The position numbers and the translations under genes were made by a program. Below, piece after piece: positions 12,001-27,000 of a stretch of 64,000 nucleotides of DNA (its first letter is position 1; every line of letters starts with the position of its first letter). This DNA comes from Trichobilharzia regenti (Eukaryota > Platyhelminthes > Trematoda > Strigeidida > Schistosomatidae): assembly GCA_944472135.2 (NCBI GenBank), contig OX235262.1, positions 42,645,804-42,709,803 of the forward strand, written 5' to 3'. Below the pieces are notes generated by a model. It saw nothing but the letters and a program-made list of their open reading frames with translations, did no database searches and was not told the DNA's origin.

Positions 12001-15000
12001 TGATTTTGTTTTTAATCTTCTCCTACTGAATGACACCAAGTTCTTAAACTGTTATTATTCACTGGTTAAGCATTATTCTGTTCATATTTTTTTTTGATTT
12101 GTTATTTTAGTGTTATTTATCCATTTTGACAAAAGAATGGCTGTAGCACATACACACACACAGACAAGTAGTAGGATGCATTTGACTAACTATGGGTAGA
12201 ACTCAGTTGCACAGAAGAAATTATCCATATGTCAGGATATAAGTCATGTATGTTGTGTAAGGACTAATGTTACTTACTATCTAATGTCTGTGGTTAGAGT
12301 AGGCAGCACAAGACTCGAACCGAGGACCTATTGGCTGAATATTGAGTGTTTAGGCTAGTGAGTCCCATTATTAACGATATGTTCATATGCTATGAAATAT
12401 ATTGTGCATTGTATGTATATAAAACCCTAGTTGTTTTGACTATATTTTCAAATTTAATCTAAGATAATGTAAAGGTGAAGGGAAAAAAGATGGGACAACC
12501 AAAAGATCATATCAATATTCTTGCATCAGGCTATATTGTTAAGCCTGTTCAGTTGTATGAACTCATAGGCTCATACAATTATTTCCCCCTTGTTTTAATT
12601 TGGATGCAGTTGAAATGAACCAACGAAATAAAGTGACATCGTTTTATCCCACTAAATTTGTTACTCTTGCTTAGTTCAAACTCTTACAGGTGTTACAAAA
12701 TTCTGCATTGATAATTTACGAACTGAAATAAAAGTACGCAAATTAAGTGTTCCCTAGCTTTAAAATACCCCTAGACAAGAAATAGAGTTCTAGACGTTCA
12801 AGTTTGGTCATGGATTGATATAAGTTAGAGGGCTGGATAGTTGTGTCGCCCTCGTTTGGGACCCTTCAGCACTACGCACCCATGGTCTCAATAGGGAGTC
12901 GAACCCAGGATCTCTAGGTCACGTGGTTAAGGAAGTTGATCATTCAGCCACTGGGACAGAATCCAGTGTCGCATGAATTCTAATGTCTGTCAATCTTGGG
13001 CTTTACTCCGACCTGCAGACAATGTCATTGGTGAGTATTTGTCTTCATAGCCGACCTAGCAGGGTCATGAATGCGTACTGCTAAGGAGTCTCAAACGAGG
13101 AGGAAACAAACGTCCACTACCCCATGGTTCTCTAACTGGGATCAATCTGTAATCAGACTTGAAATAAATTAAATCTTGAAAGTTGTAAATAGTTAAAAGA
13201 AACAAGCAACAAATAGTTGACATTAACAATATAAACAGAATACATTTCAGTGACTTTGTAAAGTTAGGCTAAATGCCAATTTTTTTTGTTTTGTTTTCGA
13301 AATTTGACTGTGAATTGAAAAAAAAAAGATAGATTGTGTTTAGCTGATACGTTCGATAGGGAATTTACATCAACTGCTAATTTGATTTATGCTACATACA
13401 TGGTAACATGTGTGTGCGCTTATTTTTCTACAAAGACAAATAAAACATTTTGGGGATATTGTTAATCTTCACGCAAGCAGATTTTTGATGGTCAGTTACA
13501 AATACAGGATTGTAGACATTTTCTAAAGTTTATGTAAATATGCATAATCAGTGAATTGGAAAGATTTCGTGCACATCTTTACGTGCTGCTTTTTGATAAT
13601 TACTGAAAGTAAATAAAAATTAATTTATGCTGAATAAATATTTTCTAGTCAGAGTTTATGCCTTCAATCTTATCACTATTTATTAGTGAATTCATTAGAG
13701 AATAAATGTCGAAAATATTATTGCATGCATTTTTATTATGAGCAAAATAGATAAATGATCTATAGTTTGGTTTGTAAGGATTAGTTATGTTTTACGAGTT
13801 GATCACGGATTGATATCAGAATCATGTAAACCTTTTTCTTGAGGCTTCAACATACAGCATAAAATTGTATTAAAAGAGCTGTCTCACTCATTACATTCAA
13901 GCCGCAGGGGTGTTCTTCACAAAAGTGAAAGGGCAGATATGAACATCTATCGCTTACACTCAGACTGATGGACACTCAGGTCAAACGACGACGGTTAGAC
14001 AACACTGATTCCAAACCTATCCTATACATAGGATCTAGAATCCCAGAACATCGAATCCCATATAAACCTGTTCTCGTCACCACACACCATCAAAACGTAT
14101 CTCCTCACGATTATACACTATCCTGTGGATCAAGCTTCACGTCAAATATTCGGAGGGTGGCCCCCCTAAAACAACCACCTACTCCGATATGGGAGTCTGG
14201 TAATTATATCCCACCACTCTCACAAACTATGCGATTTTGTTTTCACATCTCCACCTGGCCATAATGTAAAAAATCTGCTATTTCAATAATACAAATACCA
14301 ATAATAATGATAATCATGATAATTCCTGCGTAGATTTTCTCACAAATCGGAGAGCGACACAACCACTGAAAACCCAGGGGTACTACTGAGCACTTGTTTT
14401 CTCCTATTTTTTCACACTACATCGTCAACTGTCATCGGGTTTGAAAAGCAATAGTCAAGGGTTAAACGTGTCGTGGAGATTTAGAGTTTGATGTCAAGTG
14501 GAGTTACAACTGCAAATTGCTGAACAGCCAGAGATTAGGATGAGACAGCTGTTCACTGTTCTCAGGGTTTTCGATCTTTCTCTAACGGTTCACATAATGG
14601 GAATCTGGCTGGAAATCAATGGTCATCTGTACCTATTTCCTGGTATTTATTTGAAAGAAGGTGTTGTTGTCACTGGGAGTTGAGACATCGATGATGTGTC
14701 TACACTGATCTGCCTACTGTATCATACAATATGTAAAGGTAAAGATTGGGTGATATGTATTACCAACCAAGTAATCTCAATAGACGAAGCAGTTCATACA
14801 ATTTGATTTCACTTAGAGATTTAAAAAAAGCAATTGAACAATCTGAGGTTATGCAATATAGAGTGGAAAAATGGTATGTATTAACAAGATGAATTATTTA
14901 TTGACTTTCGCGCACATGATTTCAGCCACTTTCAAATCCCAATAGAGTAATTATAAAAAAAAGCTGGTGGAAACCATAAACTCATTTATATGCATACTGA

Positions 15001-18000
15001 ATATACGTCATTCACTTTAGTCACTTATCTTGAGCCAATATACAATCAATAGTCTGTAACTATTGCGAATTTTGTTTTTTCATCGCTTAGTTTTTATTAC
15101 GTGTTCCGATTGATTTCAGGTGTGTGTGTGTACATTGCTGAAGAGTCATACACAAGGATTTGTCCGATACCCTTTTTGTTTTTCATTACAATTTTTAAAA
15201 TTAATATCGGTCAATTATTGAATTGAATTTTTTGATTTTCCCTCGGTGGGAACATCATCACTCACTGAGAAATGCAGGTACATCCAGATGAAGAGTCCCA
15301 AATAGGACGAAATGCGCATCCTGGATTCCACTGCTAGCCACCATCCACCAATTGTATACTAATATCGGTCAATGATAAAATTTTTATATTCGCCTCCAAT
15401 ATCATAAATAAAAGAGTATTTCCAGTATATACTACTACTGTTAAGTTATGTAATATTGAAAGTCATATATTGTGTTAGGTATATACGAAGTGTATGTACA
15501 CTAAAGTACACATTAGTGAATATTAAGTACTTGTGTTAATAATTTTTTTATTTTTAACTTAGTGAGATGATTTTTAAAAGTTCATTTGAACTATTTCTAG
15601 AGTGTAACATGATCGTATTTCTAACAACATGATTATTGTATAATCTGTTCATCACTTAATTTTGACATTAGCTAGCATAGATTAGGTAAAACTGTTCTAA
15701 ATCTCATAAAATTTGATCTTAAATCTTCTACCGTCAGTTTAGATTGACTTGTTATAACTAACTAAACTACACAACACGAAAAAGAAATTTCACGATCTGG
15801 TTTTAAACAAATGTATAAGTTGTGCGAACGTTGTTTTATCTGTCTGGATTACTTGATTGGTAATACATATCACCCAATCTTTACCTTTACATATTGTATG
15901 ATACAGTAGGCAGATCAGTGTAGACACATCATCGATGTCTCAACTCCCAGTGACAACAACACCTTCTTTCAAATAAATACCAGGAAATAGGTACAGATGA
16001 CCATTGATTTCCAGCCAGATTCCCATTATGTGAACCGTTAGAGAAAGATCGAAAACCCTGAGAACAGTGAACAGCTGTCTCATCCTAATCTCTGGCTGTT
16101 CAGCAATTTGCAGTTGTAACTCCACTTGACATCAAACTCTAAATCTCCACGACACGTTTAACCCTTGACTATTGCTTTTCAAACCCGATGACAGTTGACG
16201 ATGTAGTGTGAAAAAATAGGAGAAAACAAGTGCTCAGTAGTACCCCTGGGTTTTCAGTGGTTGTGTCGCTCTCCGATTTGTGAGAAAATCTACGCAGGAA
16301 TTATCATGATTATCATTATTATTGGTATTTGTATTATTGAAATAGCAGATTTTTTACATTATGGCCAGGTGGAGATGTGAAAACAAAATCGCATAGTTTG
16401 TGAGAGTGGTGGGATATAATTACCAGACTCCCATATCGGAGTAGGTGGTTGTTTTAGGGGGGCCACCCTCCGAATATTTGACGTGAAGCTTGATCCACAG
16501 GATAGTGTATAATCGTGAGGAGATACGTTTTGATGGTGTGTGGTGACGAGAACAGGTTTATATGGGATTCGATGTTCTGGGATTCTAGATCCTATGTATA
16601 GGATAGGTTTGGAATCAGTGTTGTCTAACCGTCGTCGTTTGACCTATCTGTCTGTCTGCCTAATTTCGACATAGAACTTTGCACCGATGTGCGGAAGTTC
16701 AAGTCGCCACACTCCATCCTTGTAGCACACAAAGCAACAGAAGAAAGTAGAAGAAATGCATAACAGAGAGACAGTAAACAGAGGTGTGAGACAAAGGAAT
16801 AGTAATAACGAAGAACAATATAGTTTCATTGGAAATCATATGTTACAAAGAGTAAATGCATCTCCGCCAGCCGGCCGTTGAGAACGCTTTTGAGCCATAT
16901 CACCAACCATTGGCTTTTATCGTCCCGATAACCGCAAATAGGATGTCTGCACCTTCCTACGTGACTTAAACTAACTGTTGTGGATTTCATTGACTGGTGA
17001 ATCCATGTTTTGGTTTGACCACAGCTAGCTCTTTTACAGTCTAACCTTATGTCAGCTAACATTGCCTGTCGGTCGAGAAAGGCGGTGACTAGGCATACTT
17101 AACACATGTCCTAACCATCTCAGCCTATGCAACTTCACAGCCTCGTCGATTGACTTCACCTCCTTACCTAGCACTCGACCGAGGCTTATCCTCAATATTG
17201 CTCACCTTATTATAATCAAAGACAGCTACTCTTTTCATGTCTTCCAATGTCAATGGCCAGGTCTCACAACTAGCCATAACGGAGGATGGAGCGGACTGAT
17301 GAGCAGTACACCCGCCCTTTGGTCGATAGTCAGCCGGATATCACGTCCACGCCAGAGACGGCATAAACTGGCGGGCGTATACGAAACTAGCCGTCTGTAT
17401 CCGTACTGAGATTTCTTCAGAGATGGTACTTCCTAAATAAGTGAAGCGGTCAACGTGCTCTACCACTTCACTCCCTGACCTGAGTGTCCATCAGTCCATA
17501 AAAGCGGTTTATACCACACTTAGTTGATAGAGGTTATGAATTCGAGAGATAGCGTTAACGTATCCACCCATGACTGTATCACATTCTTTTTGTTAGGTTG
17601 GTTATCGCATACTACTTCATTATATTTGTGTTACCTTTAGGCGTGATTAGAAAGACTGAAGTCATATTCTTTTTCCTCAGTAGCATTAGCCACCTAATTA
17701 TTAGTTTTCTCTAATATTTCTATATTGTGATACACCACTTTTTAAAAATTCCCTTCAAAATAACAGGGTTGGTTGAATTCAATCACTATTTACTGTTATT
17801 ATTATAATTTACAGGTGTTGATATGTCCATATACTGGGGAATGTTTTTATGGATTTAAATAAGCCTCTTATTCTTACATTTGTCACTAGTTGTTGTAAAC
17901 GAGAATCATTTTTTAAATTTCTCTAATTATTTTTACATGTTTCTTTTAAAAAAAGTAACTTGTTAGAGATTTGTTTATTCCACTTCTCTAATTCTCTTAC

Positions 18001-21000
18001 ATATCATCTTTATACACATACACTGAACTAAAGTAGTGGAATTCCTTAACCTTATTATTATTATTTTTATGTTTATTTATTCTGTGTATTCACAGTGATA
18101 GTGGGTAAGTTGGCAAGTAGTGGTTATGTTTTTCACAATGCCAAAAGTACACAAGTGCATTTTCATGCATACACCGCGCATATATTGTATGTATTTGCAA
18201 AAACTCTCCACAGTGCTCCCTAGTTTTCAATGATATAAATCCATAGTCAAACTTGAAACAAATCATATCCCTACAAATTAACTCCCGAGAACTAATCTGA
18301 TTCTCTCTAGTGACCGGCTACAAGATGGGAAGTCGTGATCAGTAGGATCTCTACCATGTCGGTAGTTAGAACATATACTCTACGATGAAACTGGCTAGTG
18401 GTTGCGCTAAAATCACGAAATCGTAGAAGTAGGAATTTTTCGAATCATTGAATCGGGTCTCAGTGGCTGAATGATCTATGCGTCGTCCGTCGTGTAACCT
18501 GTGTTCGAACTCAAGTGGGTGAGTACTGCCAATCAATCCCCGTCTGGTATAAAACAACCGCCTAACATTTCCTGATTTCCAATGGTTACCTGACTAATAT
18601 CAGTCCGTGGTCGAACTTGAAACAAACAAATAGCCTGGTATATGGATATCCATGACAAAAAATAGTTTGTAAAACTTCCAAGAAAAATAGCTACAATTAT
18701 AGAATATACTAAAGGGAATGAATGACCTTGGCGTAAATTAGTGCCAAGGTTACAGAGGAGAGAATAAAGAAATTGTATAAAGCCTAATTCTAAAGAGAAA
18801 AGTAATCACTTTTGAGGATTAAAAAAAAGTTTTTCGAAGATAACTTTGTTTTGTTTTTCCAAAATTTTTATATATCTGAAGCCGTGAGATGCCTACTTGA
18901 CCGTTGTTCACTTGAGTTTTTTTTTACTTTAGTATAGCAGGAATTTTGAAATGATGTTTATCTGTCTTTCTAACGAGTTTCCCAAAAATTTATATACTAC
19001 TTAAATAGTTATTTCTGTTAATTTCTTTTGTAAAAAAATACAAACGACACTAGTAAGTCAAGTGGATTTATTAGATCGTTTACCCCTTTGAAAACTAAAC
19101 TTAACATTCATACATGTATATTCACACACTTCGTAATGAACTGTATTCATTCATTGTGATAGGGTTAATGATGACTGACGGAGATTCATTTGAGAACTCG
19201 ACATAGAAGTACATCAGTTCGACTTTCCACACTGCATATGTCACACAAAGGTAGATAAATAATAGAAAAGATTCAAAAGAGAGACCCTAGTCAGCCAGCT
19301 AGTCTAAATCTACCTACGTAACTGGCTCAAACCGACAATCAAAAACTTCATGAACTGATGCTAGGTCTTGCCTTGACTTTTTTACTTTACTTTACTTCGG
19401 CTATCTCCTACGGGAGGATGAGCCGGCTTCATGAACATCTCGAATCATCGCTGCCCAGGCGCGGCGATCTGATGCAAGGTTTTGCGACAGGGTTATCCAA
19501 TTCTTGTTCCACAGACGGAGTCCGTAGACGGTTTGTAGCCCCAGGCACTCCATATCAGCCTTGACTGTACCAAGCCATGTTTTCAGCTGTCCACCCCTGC
19601 GACATCGCCAAGATGGAAATGGCGAGGGATTTAGAACTGATTTGACCAGATCGTCATCTGGTCGGCGCAGAACATGGCCAAACCACCGAAGGCGACGTTG
19701 TTGGACCAGTACTGGAATTTGGTTGATGTTGTAGCAACGACGACGCACTTCTTCGTTGGAGAGTTTGTCCTGCCAACGAACATGCAGAATGTACCTGAGG
19801 CACCAATGGTCTACTACCTCGAGTCTGCGTAAATCTTCCGCGCGAAGAGGCCAGGTTTCACAGCCATACAGGAGAACGGGTCGTATGGAAGCTTGGTAGA
19901 CCCGAATTTTAGTCCTGAGACTGATTTCTCTCTTGCTCCATAGAACGCTCCTCAGCTGTAGAAACGCATTCCGGGCGTTGGAGATTCGCGCATTCACTTC
20001 GTTTTTCGCTTGACCGTTGGGGAGCATTATGGATCCCAGATATCTGAAGGATGGCACAATTTCAATAGGTGCTCCATTTAGGGATAAGATTTCATCATTG
20101 CTGGTGGATGTGTTCGAAAACATTTTGGTTTTGGAAGTGTTAATTTTCAAACCGATAGTAGACGCGAGGTGGTTTATCTGGTCGAGCGCCTGTTGCATAT
20201 CGGGGAAGTTTTCAGCTAATAACACGACGTCGTCGGCGAATTCGAGGTCGGTTATGTGAATATCGGGCGAAAGTTGGACGCCGTGGTGCTCGGTTAGGGC
20301 GTGCCGCAAAATCCAATCAATTGTGAAATTGAACAGGATGGGGGATGCTGGACAACCTTGCCGGACACCGCTGGTTACCTCAAAAGTGCGAGACTCTTCA
20401 CCGTTCACTCGGACTCGAGCTTTGGTGTTGGAGTAGTATGACCTGAGCAGGTTGATTAGCTTGGTCGGAACTCCGTCGAGCTCCATTAGATACCAGAGTG
20501 CTCCTCGATCAACTGAGTCGAATGCCGCTCGGAAGTCGATGAAGCAAGCAACCGTCGGCTGTTGGAATTTGTCCCTGTGTTCCAAAATTCTTCGCAGTGT
20601 GAATAATTGATCAACACAGCCTCTTCCAGGTCGAAATCCGGCTTGATTTGGCCTTGTTCGCACGTGGCGTTCGGCCGCGAAGCGGTTCAGGAGAATGGAA
20701 ACAAAAACCTTAGCAGCGATATCAATCAGACTTATGCCTCGGTAGTTCTCGCATAGTGACCTGTCTCCCTTTTTGTGGAACGGTAGCAGAACTGAGGTGC
20801 TCCAATCGGAAGGAATGGTTTCGGACTCCCAAATTGAGCAGAACAGCGAGTGCAGCGAATCGATTAGCGCTGGAGTGCAGGCCTTGTATATTTCTGGAGG
20901 TAGACCATCTTCGCCCGGAGCTTTTTTGTTTCTGAGTCTGTTAATTGTTTTAGCTATTTCGGTTGGAGTGGGTGGATCGCAGTCAACTACGTAGGGTGTT

Positions 21001-24000
21001 GGTAAGTGTCGTATCGGTCGATGAGACGGTTGACCAGCGTTGCGATTGAGTAGCTGCTTGAAATGTTCGGCCCATCGTTCCATCTTACCATTGGTGTCCG
21101 AAATAATTTCTCCTGATGCTGTGCGTAACACAGCATGACTGTTAAGGCGTTTGCCAGATGATAGGCGTATGAGGCGATAAAGTTTTCCGAAATCGCCTAC
21201 ATTTGATGCTGCTTCCATGTTAGTCGCCACATTAGACCAATAGCGATTTCTGTCATTCCTAGCAGACTGTGTAGCTTTGCGCCTGAGGGAGCGATAAACT
21301 GGAGACTTTGCTAGGCGAGCGTCTCTGGCTTGCGAGGATAGATGCATGGTGTGCTCTGAAATCCAGTCTTTCTGCTTCTTGGATGTGGTACCCAAATGCG
21401 ACATTGAAGCTTTAGAGACTACTTCTTTGAAATGATTCCATCGTGTCTCAGGTGTATTAGAAGATGTGGATGTTGGTTCATCTGCGGCGCTTAGTTCGGC
21501 CTGGATTTGTTTGGACAAGGCTTGTCGCTTTGTCGAACATTGAAGCGGGGCAACATTGATACGCTTCGGAGGTCGCGCCTTCTGGCGTGTTGTTAAACGA
21601 AGTTTGAATTTCGCCCGAACTAGAGTATGGTCTGATCCCCCTTTATTTCCGGCCTCTGCTCCACGATAGGATCGACAGTCTTCCACCGAGGAGATCCAGC
21701 GTGAGCGCACTAGGATGTAGTCGATCTGATGTGCAGTGCGACCGTCGTTCGAATACCAGGTGAGAAGATGTTTTCTGGGGTGTTGAAATCGAGTGTTGGT
21801 GATATATAATCGATTGTAATCAGAAAAAGCTAAAAGTCTATCACCATTACGGCAGCGCTGATCGAGACCGTGTTTGCCTAGTATATGTTTTGTCGCGTCG
21901 TCTGAAGGGCCAGTGCGGGCGTTCCAATCGCCGGCTACTATGAGAACGTCACGCTTTGGGATTTTGTTGATTGCCTCTTGAAGATTGTCATAAAATTCGT
22001 CTTTGATACTTTCATCAGAGTCGAGGGTTGGGGCATAGACAGCGAGAACAGAAATGTCGAGCGGGGAACCCTTGAACCTAGCGACTGCAACTCTGGAGTT
22101 GACCGGTTCGAATGATATTAGGGCATTATTGGCTTTGTTACTGAGAGCAAATGCTACCCCATGTTGTCCCGAATTATTCTGGGGTCCACTATGAAGCAAC
22201 CAGAATGAAGAATCTGTTCCAGGTACGGCTATTCGGCGGGAGCCATGATCGGGTAACCTCACTTCAGATAGACACGCTATGTCCACCTTGTAGTCGTATA
22301 AAGAACGCATGGTGATAGACTGGCTACCAGGATCCAACAGCGTCCTAACATTCCAGCAGCCAACAAATAGTTGGTTTCTAAGTGTTAATTTCCCAGCTAG
22401 CTTACTTTTCACACTGGCCACCGGGTGAGCACAGGGCGCGTCGCTTACCGGGAACGCCGTAGCATGGTGAGAGTTGTTTGTAAGAGAGTTCATGAAGTTT
22501 CATGGGAATTTGGTACGAGTGATGTCCCCAGCATCGCTCGGCCTTTTGTTTGAGAGTGCAGCTCTAGCCTTTACACAGCCAAGTGTGACCTACAAGGCAG
22601 TAGGAGTGGAGTAGGGAGTCCACTATCCATTGGCAGCCGGTGACCGGAGTTCGGTTCATACGCCTTTTTGAATGGGGCCAGACATCCAGGACATCCAACA
22701 AGCCCTTTGTCCATACGTCTGCCGGTGAGCTCCAGTGAGCTTCATACGCCAGTCGTTGGAGGTTTGGAATCAGGGTTTAGCCATCTCCCCTAGACTGTCA
22801 TCCAATGGACAGTCAACCCGGTGAAGAGCGCCGGGCATCCGCTTTTGCCCTCTCACTTCAGTGAAAAACACCTCCGCCACGTGAAGGCAGTGAGTAGGAC
22901 TTCCTCAGGAGAGGCTATGTAAGACGCTCGGTCATATGGGAGCATTTCAAGAGGTGTATGGAGGGGTGGCCAACCCGCAGCGCAAGGCACCCACTCCCGA
23001 CCATCCTGAGGCTTTGGAGGCTTTGCCTTGACTCCCCCTCCTAATTCTTTTCAATCCTTATCTTATGCCAGCTCACATTACCCGTCGAGGAAGGCGATGG
23101 TTAGTCATGCGTAACTCATGTCTTATTGATCTCAGTTGATGTAGCTTCACAATTCCATTTGATGATTTACCCACCTCATCTAACCTCAATATTAGTCGCC
23201 TCATTAAACCACCTAGCACGGGAGATAGAACGCAAGCAGCTGTTGTCAAATACCGTTAGTTTTTTCAGACGTTCCGCTTTCAGTGACCATGTTCCACAGC
23301 CATAAAGGAGGATGGAACAAATTGGTGAGCAGTACACACACGTCTTTTGATCGGTAACCAGCTAGATATCACATCTACGCTACAGGTGTAATTTAAGTTG
23401 CGAAATACCACAGGAGTCTTTTGTATCCGCTCTGAGATTTTGTCAACAATCACTCAGTGCACTGGAGCTGATGCAACTTCCACAATAAGTGAAGTGTTCA
23501 ACATACTCAACGACTTTACTCCTTATCTTTAAGCTAGGAGTCGGTGCAGTTCATCTTAAATTTGACAGGAGCAAATCACATGCCAAACATTCCATGATTT
23601 CTGCTTAAGGTGTTCAGAGAAGTTTGCATTTTATCAACGCCCTCTCCTAGGGGGACAATATCATCTGCATACTCTAATTTGAATAGTCTGTTCCCTGTGG
23701 TACCATTTGTTTGGTGAATCTTTATATGTATGGTGAAATTTGAACTTATACCGTATTAGTGAAACGTCGAGTGTCACAGATATAAATAGAGTCGGATACT
23801 ACTGAATTGTGTAGAAAACAAAAATAAATTAATCTATGGTGGCTACCGTTATAAACTGAACACCAATAAAATATGTTGACTAACAACCTGTTACACTTAA
23901 TACTTAGTCGCCAAGTTGACATGTAAATTTAAAGCAAAACTTCAACTAAGAAAATTGAAAGCTCATGACACCTACAACTTTAACTGAAAATATTCGTTAC

Positions 24001-27000
24001 CTTAACAAAAGGTGGTGATTGTCTAAATTACGTAACCATTTTATGTGAAACATTAGTAGCTCAACAAAAAGTGTTTTTTTTTTGCGTGTAAATGTCAGTA
24101 AAAGTTGTTTGTTGTATTGTGTAACGCATATATTTCGTTTTTGATTAATCAACTAACCAATTGCATAACAGTTCGAGTGTGTTTTTCACTCAAATTCATT
24201 TGTTTATTTACCTAAAAGAGAACTTTAAAAATTGACCTAATATTCACGGTAACAACAGATTATGTCTGTCTGTTTTCGACATAGAACTTTGCACATATGT
24301 GCACCAGTTCAAGTCGCCACACTCCATCCTTGTAGCACACAAAGCAAGACAAGAAAGTAGAAGAAATGCATAACAGAGAGACAGTAAACAGAGGTGTGAG
24401 ATAAAGGAAAAGTAATAACGAGAAACGATATAGTTTCATTGGAAATCATAAGTCACAAGGAGTGGATGCATCTGCGCCAGCCATTGAGAACGATTTTGAG
24501 CTATGCCATGTAATAGGGTGTGGGCAGAGTAGACTGAGTGATATTGACTGACGGAGTATCGATATAGACCTTAGAACAGAAGTGCATTAGTTCAACTTGC
24601 TACACTCCATGTAGTACACAAAGGCAAACGGAAGATAATAAGAAAAAGGGATTCAAAAATATTATAATGAACAAAGACGTGACGTTCTGCGTTATGTTTG
24701 TAATTATTTGTAAGATCTTTATGTCCTCACCTAATTCATCTATTGTACATTAGGTCTTCTCAACCAAACACCGAAATCTTGCTCTTCGTATTCACATTTC
24801 ACTAACTGCCTGGTGAAATTTTCTAGATAAGAGCAAAATTCTGCAGCTGTGGCTCATCAGCAGAATAACTGGACTTGCACTCAACGGATCATGGGTTCGA
24901 ATTACGCTTCACCTACTATGTAGTATTATCAGTCCTTATTCAGTAGTGAGTGTGTGTAACTGACTCCTAACTAATCAAAATTTAAGCATCAGTATAGAAT
25001 CATCTGTTTAATTCTGTCATGGACTTGGAATCGTGCTTTTGTCTACAACAAGCAAAATAGTAAATCACCTTATCCTAGAGATACTTGAACTGCTCTGGAT
25101 GCAAAACTGGCTGTCTCTTTGTCTGCTTTCGACATAGAACTTTGCACAAATGTGCACCAGTTCAAGTCGCCACACTCCATCCTTGTAGCACGCAAAGCAA
25201 CAGAAGAAAGTAGAAGAAATGCATAATAGAGACAGTAAACAGAGGTGTGAGACAAATGAATAGTAATAACGAAGAACAACACAGTTTAATTGGAAATCAT
25301 AAGTCACAAGGAGTGGATGCGTCTGCGCCAGCCATTGAGAACGATTTTGAGCCATGTCACCAATTGTTTCCAACCATTGGTTTTTACCGTTCCGAGAATC
25401 CTAACTAGTTAGGAAGCCAGTCTACACCTTCCTACGTGGCTGGCTGGCTTAAACTAACTGTTGTGGATTTCATTGACTGACGAGGCCATGTTTTGGTTTT
25501 ACTGCCGCTAGCTCTTTTCCAACCTGACCCTATATCAGCTAACATTGCCCATCAGTCGAGGAAGGCATGCGTAACACATGTCCTAACCATCTCAGTCTAT
25601 GTAACGTCACAACCTCGTCGATTGATTTCCTCTCATTACCTATAACTCGACGCTTAACCTCAATATTGCTCATCTTATTATACCACCTCACCCGGAGATA
25701 GAAGGCAGGCACCTATGATCAAAGACAGCAAAACTGAGCTGAGAACAAGCTGGATTCAGGAAAAGCAAATTATGTGTGACTCAGATGGCAACTCTACGCA
25801 TCATTATCGAATAGAGCACAGAGTGGCAGTAAAATCTCTACCTCAACACTCCATCGACACTGAAAAGATTTTCGACAGTTTTGACTGCGAATTGATTTGG
25901 CAACTCCTTCAAAACTATGGAGTGCCCCAGAGCTTTATTAACCTCATACAATAGTCACATGTCAAATGATTCACAGGGGAAAATTCAGCGAAGCCTTTGA
26001 AGTGATCCTATGTCAGTTAACACTACCCGTCGAGGAAGGCGATGGCTAGTCATGCGCAATATCTATCTTAACCATCTCAATAAATGTAACTTCATAACGT
26101 CATGTATTGATTTCCCCTTCTTACCTAGCATTCGACACCTAACTCAACTAACAGCTGTCTTCAGTCCATAGTGAAGATTAAATGTCTGGCCGGAAACGAT
26201 TAGCAACAAGGAAATGAGGTAACAAACTAACCAAGGGCCCACTGTCCAACAAATATTCAGAGGAAAGTAGGAGTGGATTGGACACACGTCGATGAGACCT
26301 TTAAGTGACATCACGTGTCAGGCTGTTGCTCGAATAGGAAACGATTAGTTGGGCGTGTGTCCAAGGGTGACATAGAGGAAATCCTGCGACGTGGCGGATG
26401 AGGAGGACAACGTTGAGATAAAAGCCTACACCAATGATGGAGTCAATAAAATAGGACTGCAGAGGACAAGATAAGTTGGGGACGTGGTGTTGAAGCCCTG
26501 TGTTCCACTCAGAACCCAAGAGAACAATAATAATCACTGTCACCTGCCATCTTTCAAACAAATCTCGAACTGTATTATTGTTACTGTTAGTAATATTTTT
26601 TTTACAAATTTATTAAAATGAAGACCCTCCCTGAAGATGTTGTCTACAGGGACAACGAAAGCTTTGCAAATTAATCAATCAGTTGAGAATACAACTAGAT
26701 CAGAAGACTTCACCTTTGTTTAGCCAAAAAAATATCACGAATCAAACTCATATGTTTATATTATAAACATTTGTAAGAATATCAAGTCAGTTGCACGAAG
26801 AATATATGCTAATTTCATGTCAATAAATCATACGACACACATACACACACACCAAGGAGCGAAGAACACAACTTTTTACACTGACCTTAATTTTTTGTTT
26901 TCTACTTGAAAGAAACCTTTCAAATGTCATTACAGCAGGTCTTTACTTTTCAAATAAATCAATTGTATAATGTCCACCAGTGTTTTGACGATCTAATAAG

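Noticed and set aside
13968..14264. 98-codon frame in the inverted-repeat arm as a protein gene
   Set aside because: It starts almost at the arm edge, has no recognisable motif, and is better explained as repeat sequence.
14498..14683. 61-codon frame duplicated at 15940-16125 as a conserved gene pair
   Set aside because: Identity follows from the long inverted repeat itself, so it is no evidence for coding.
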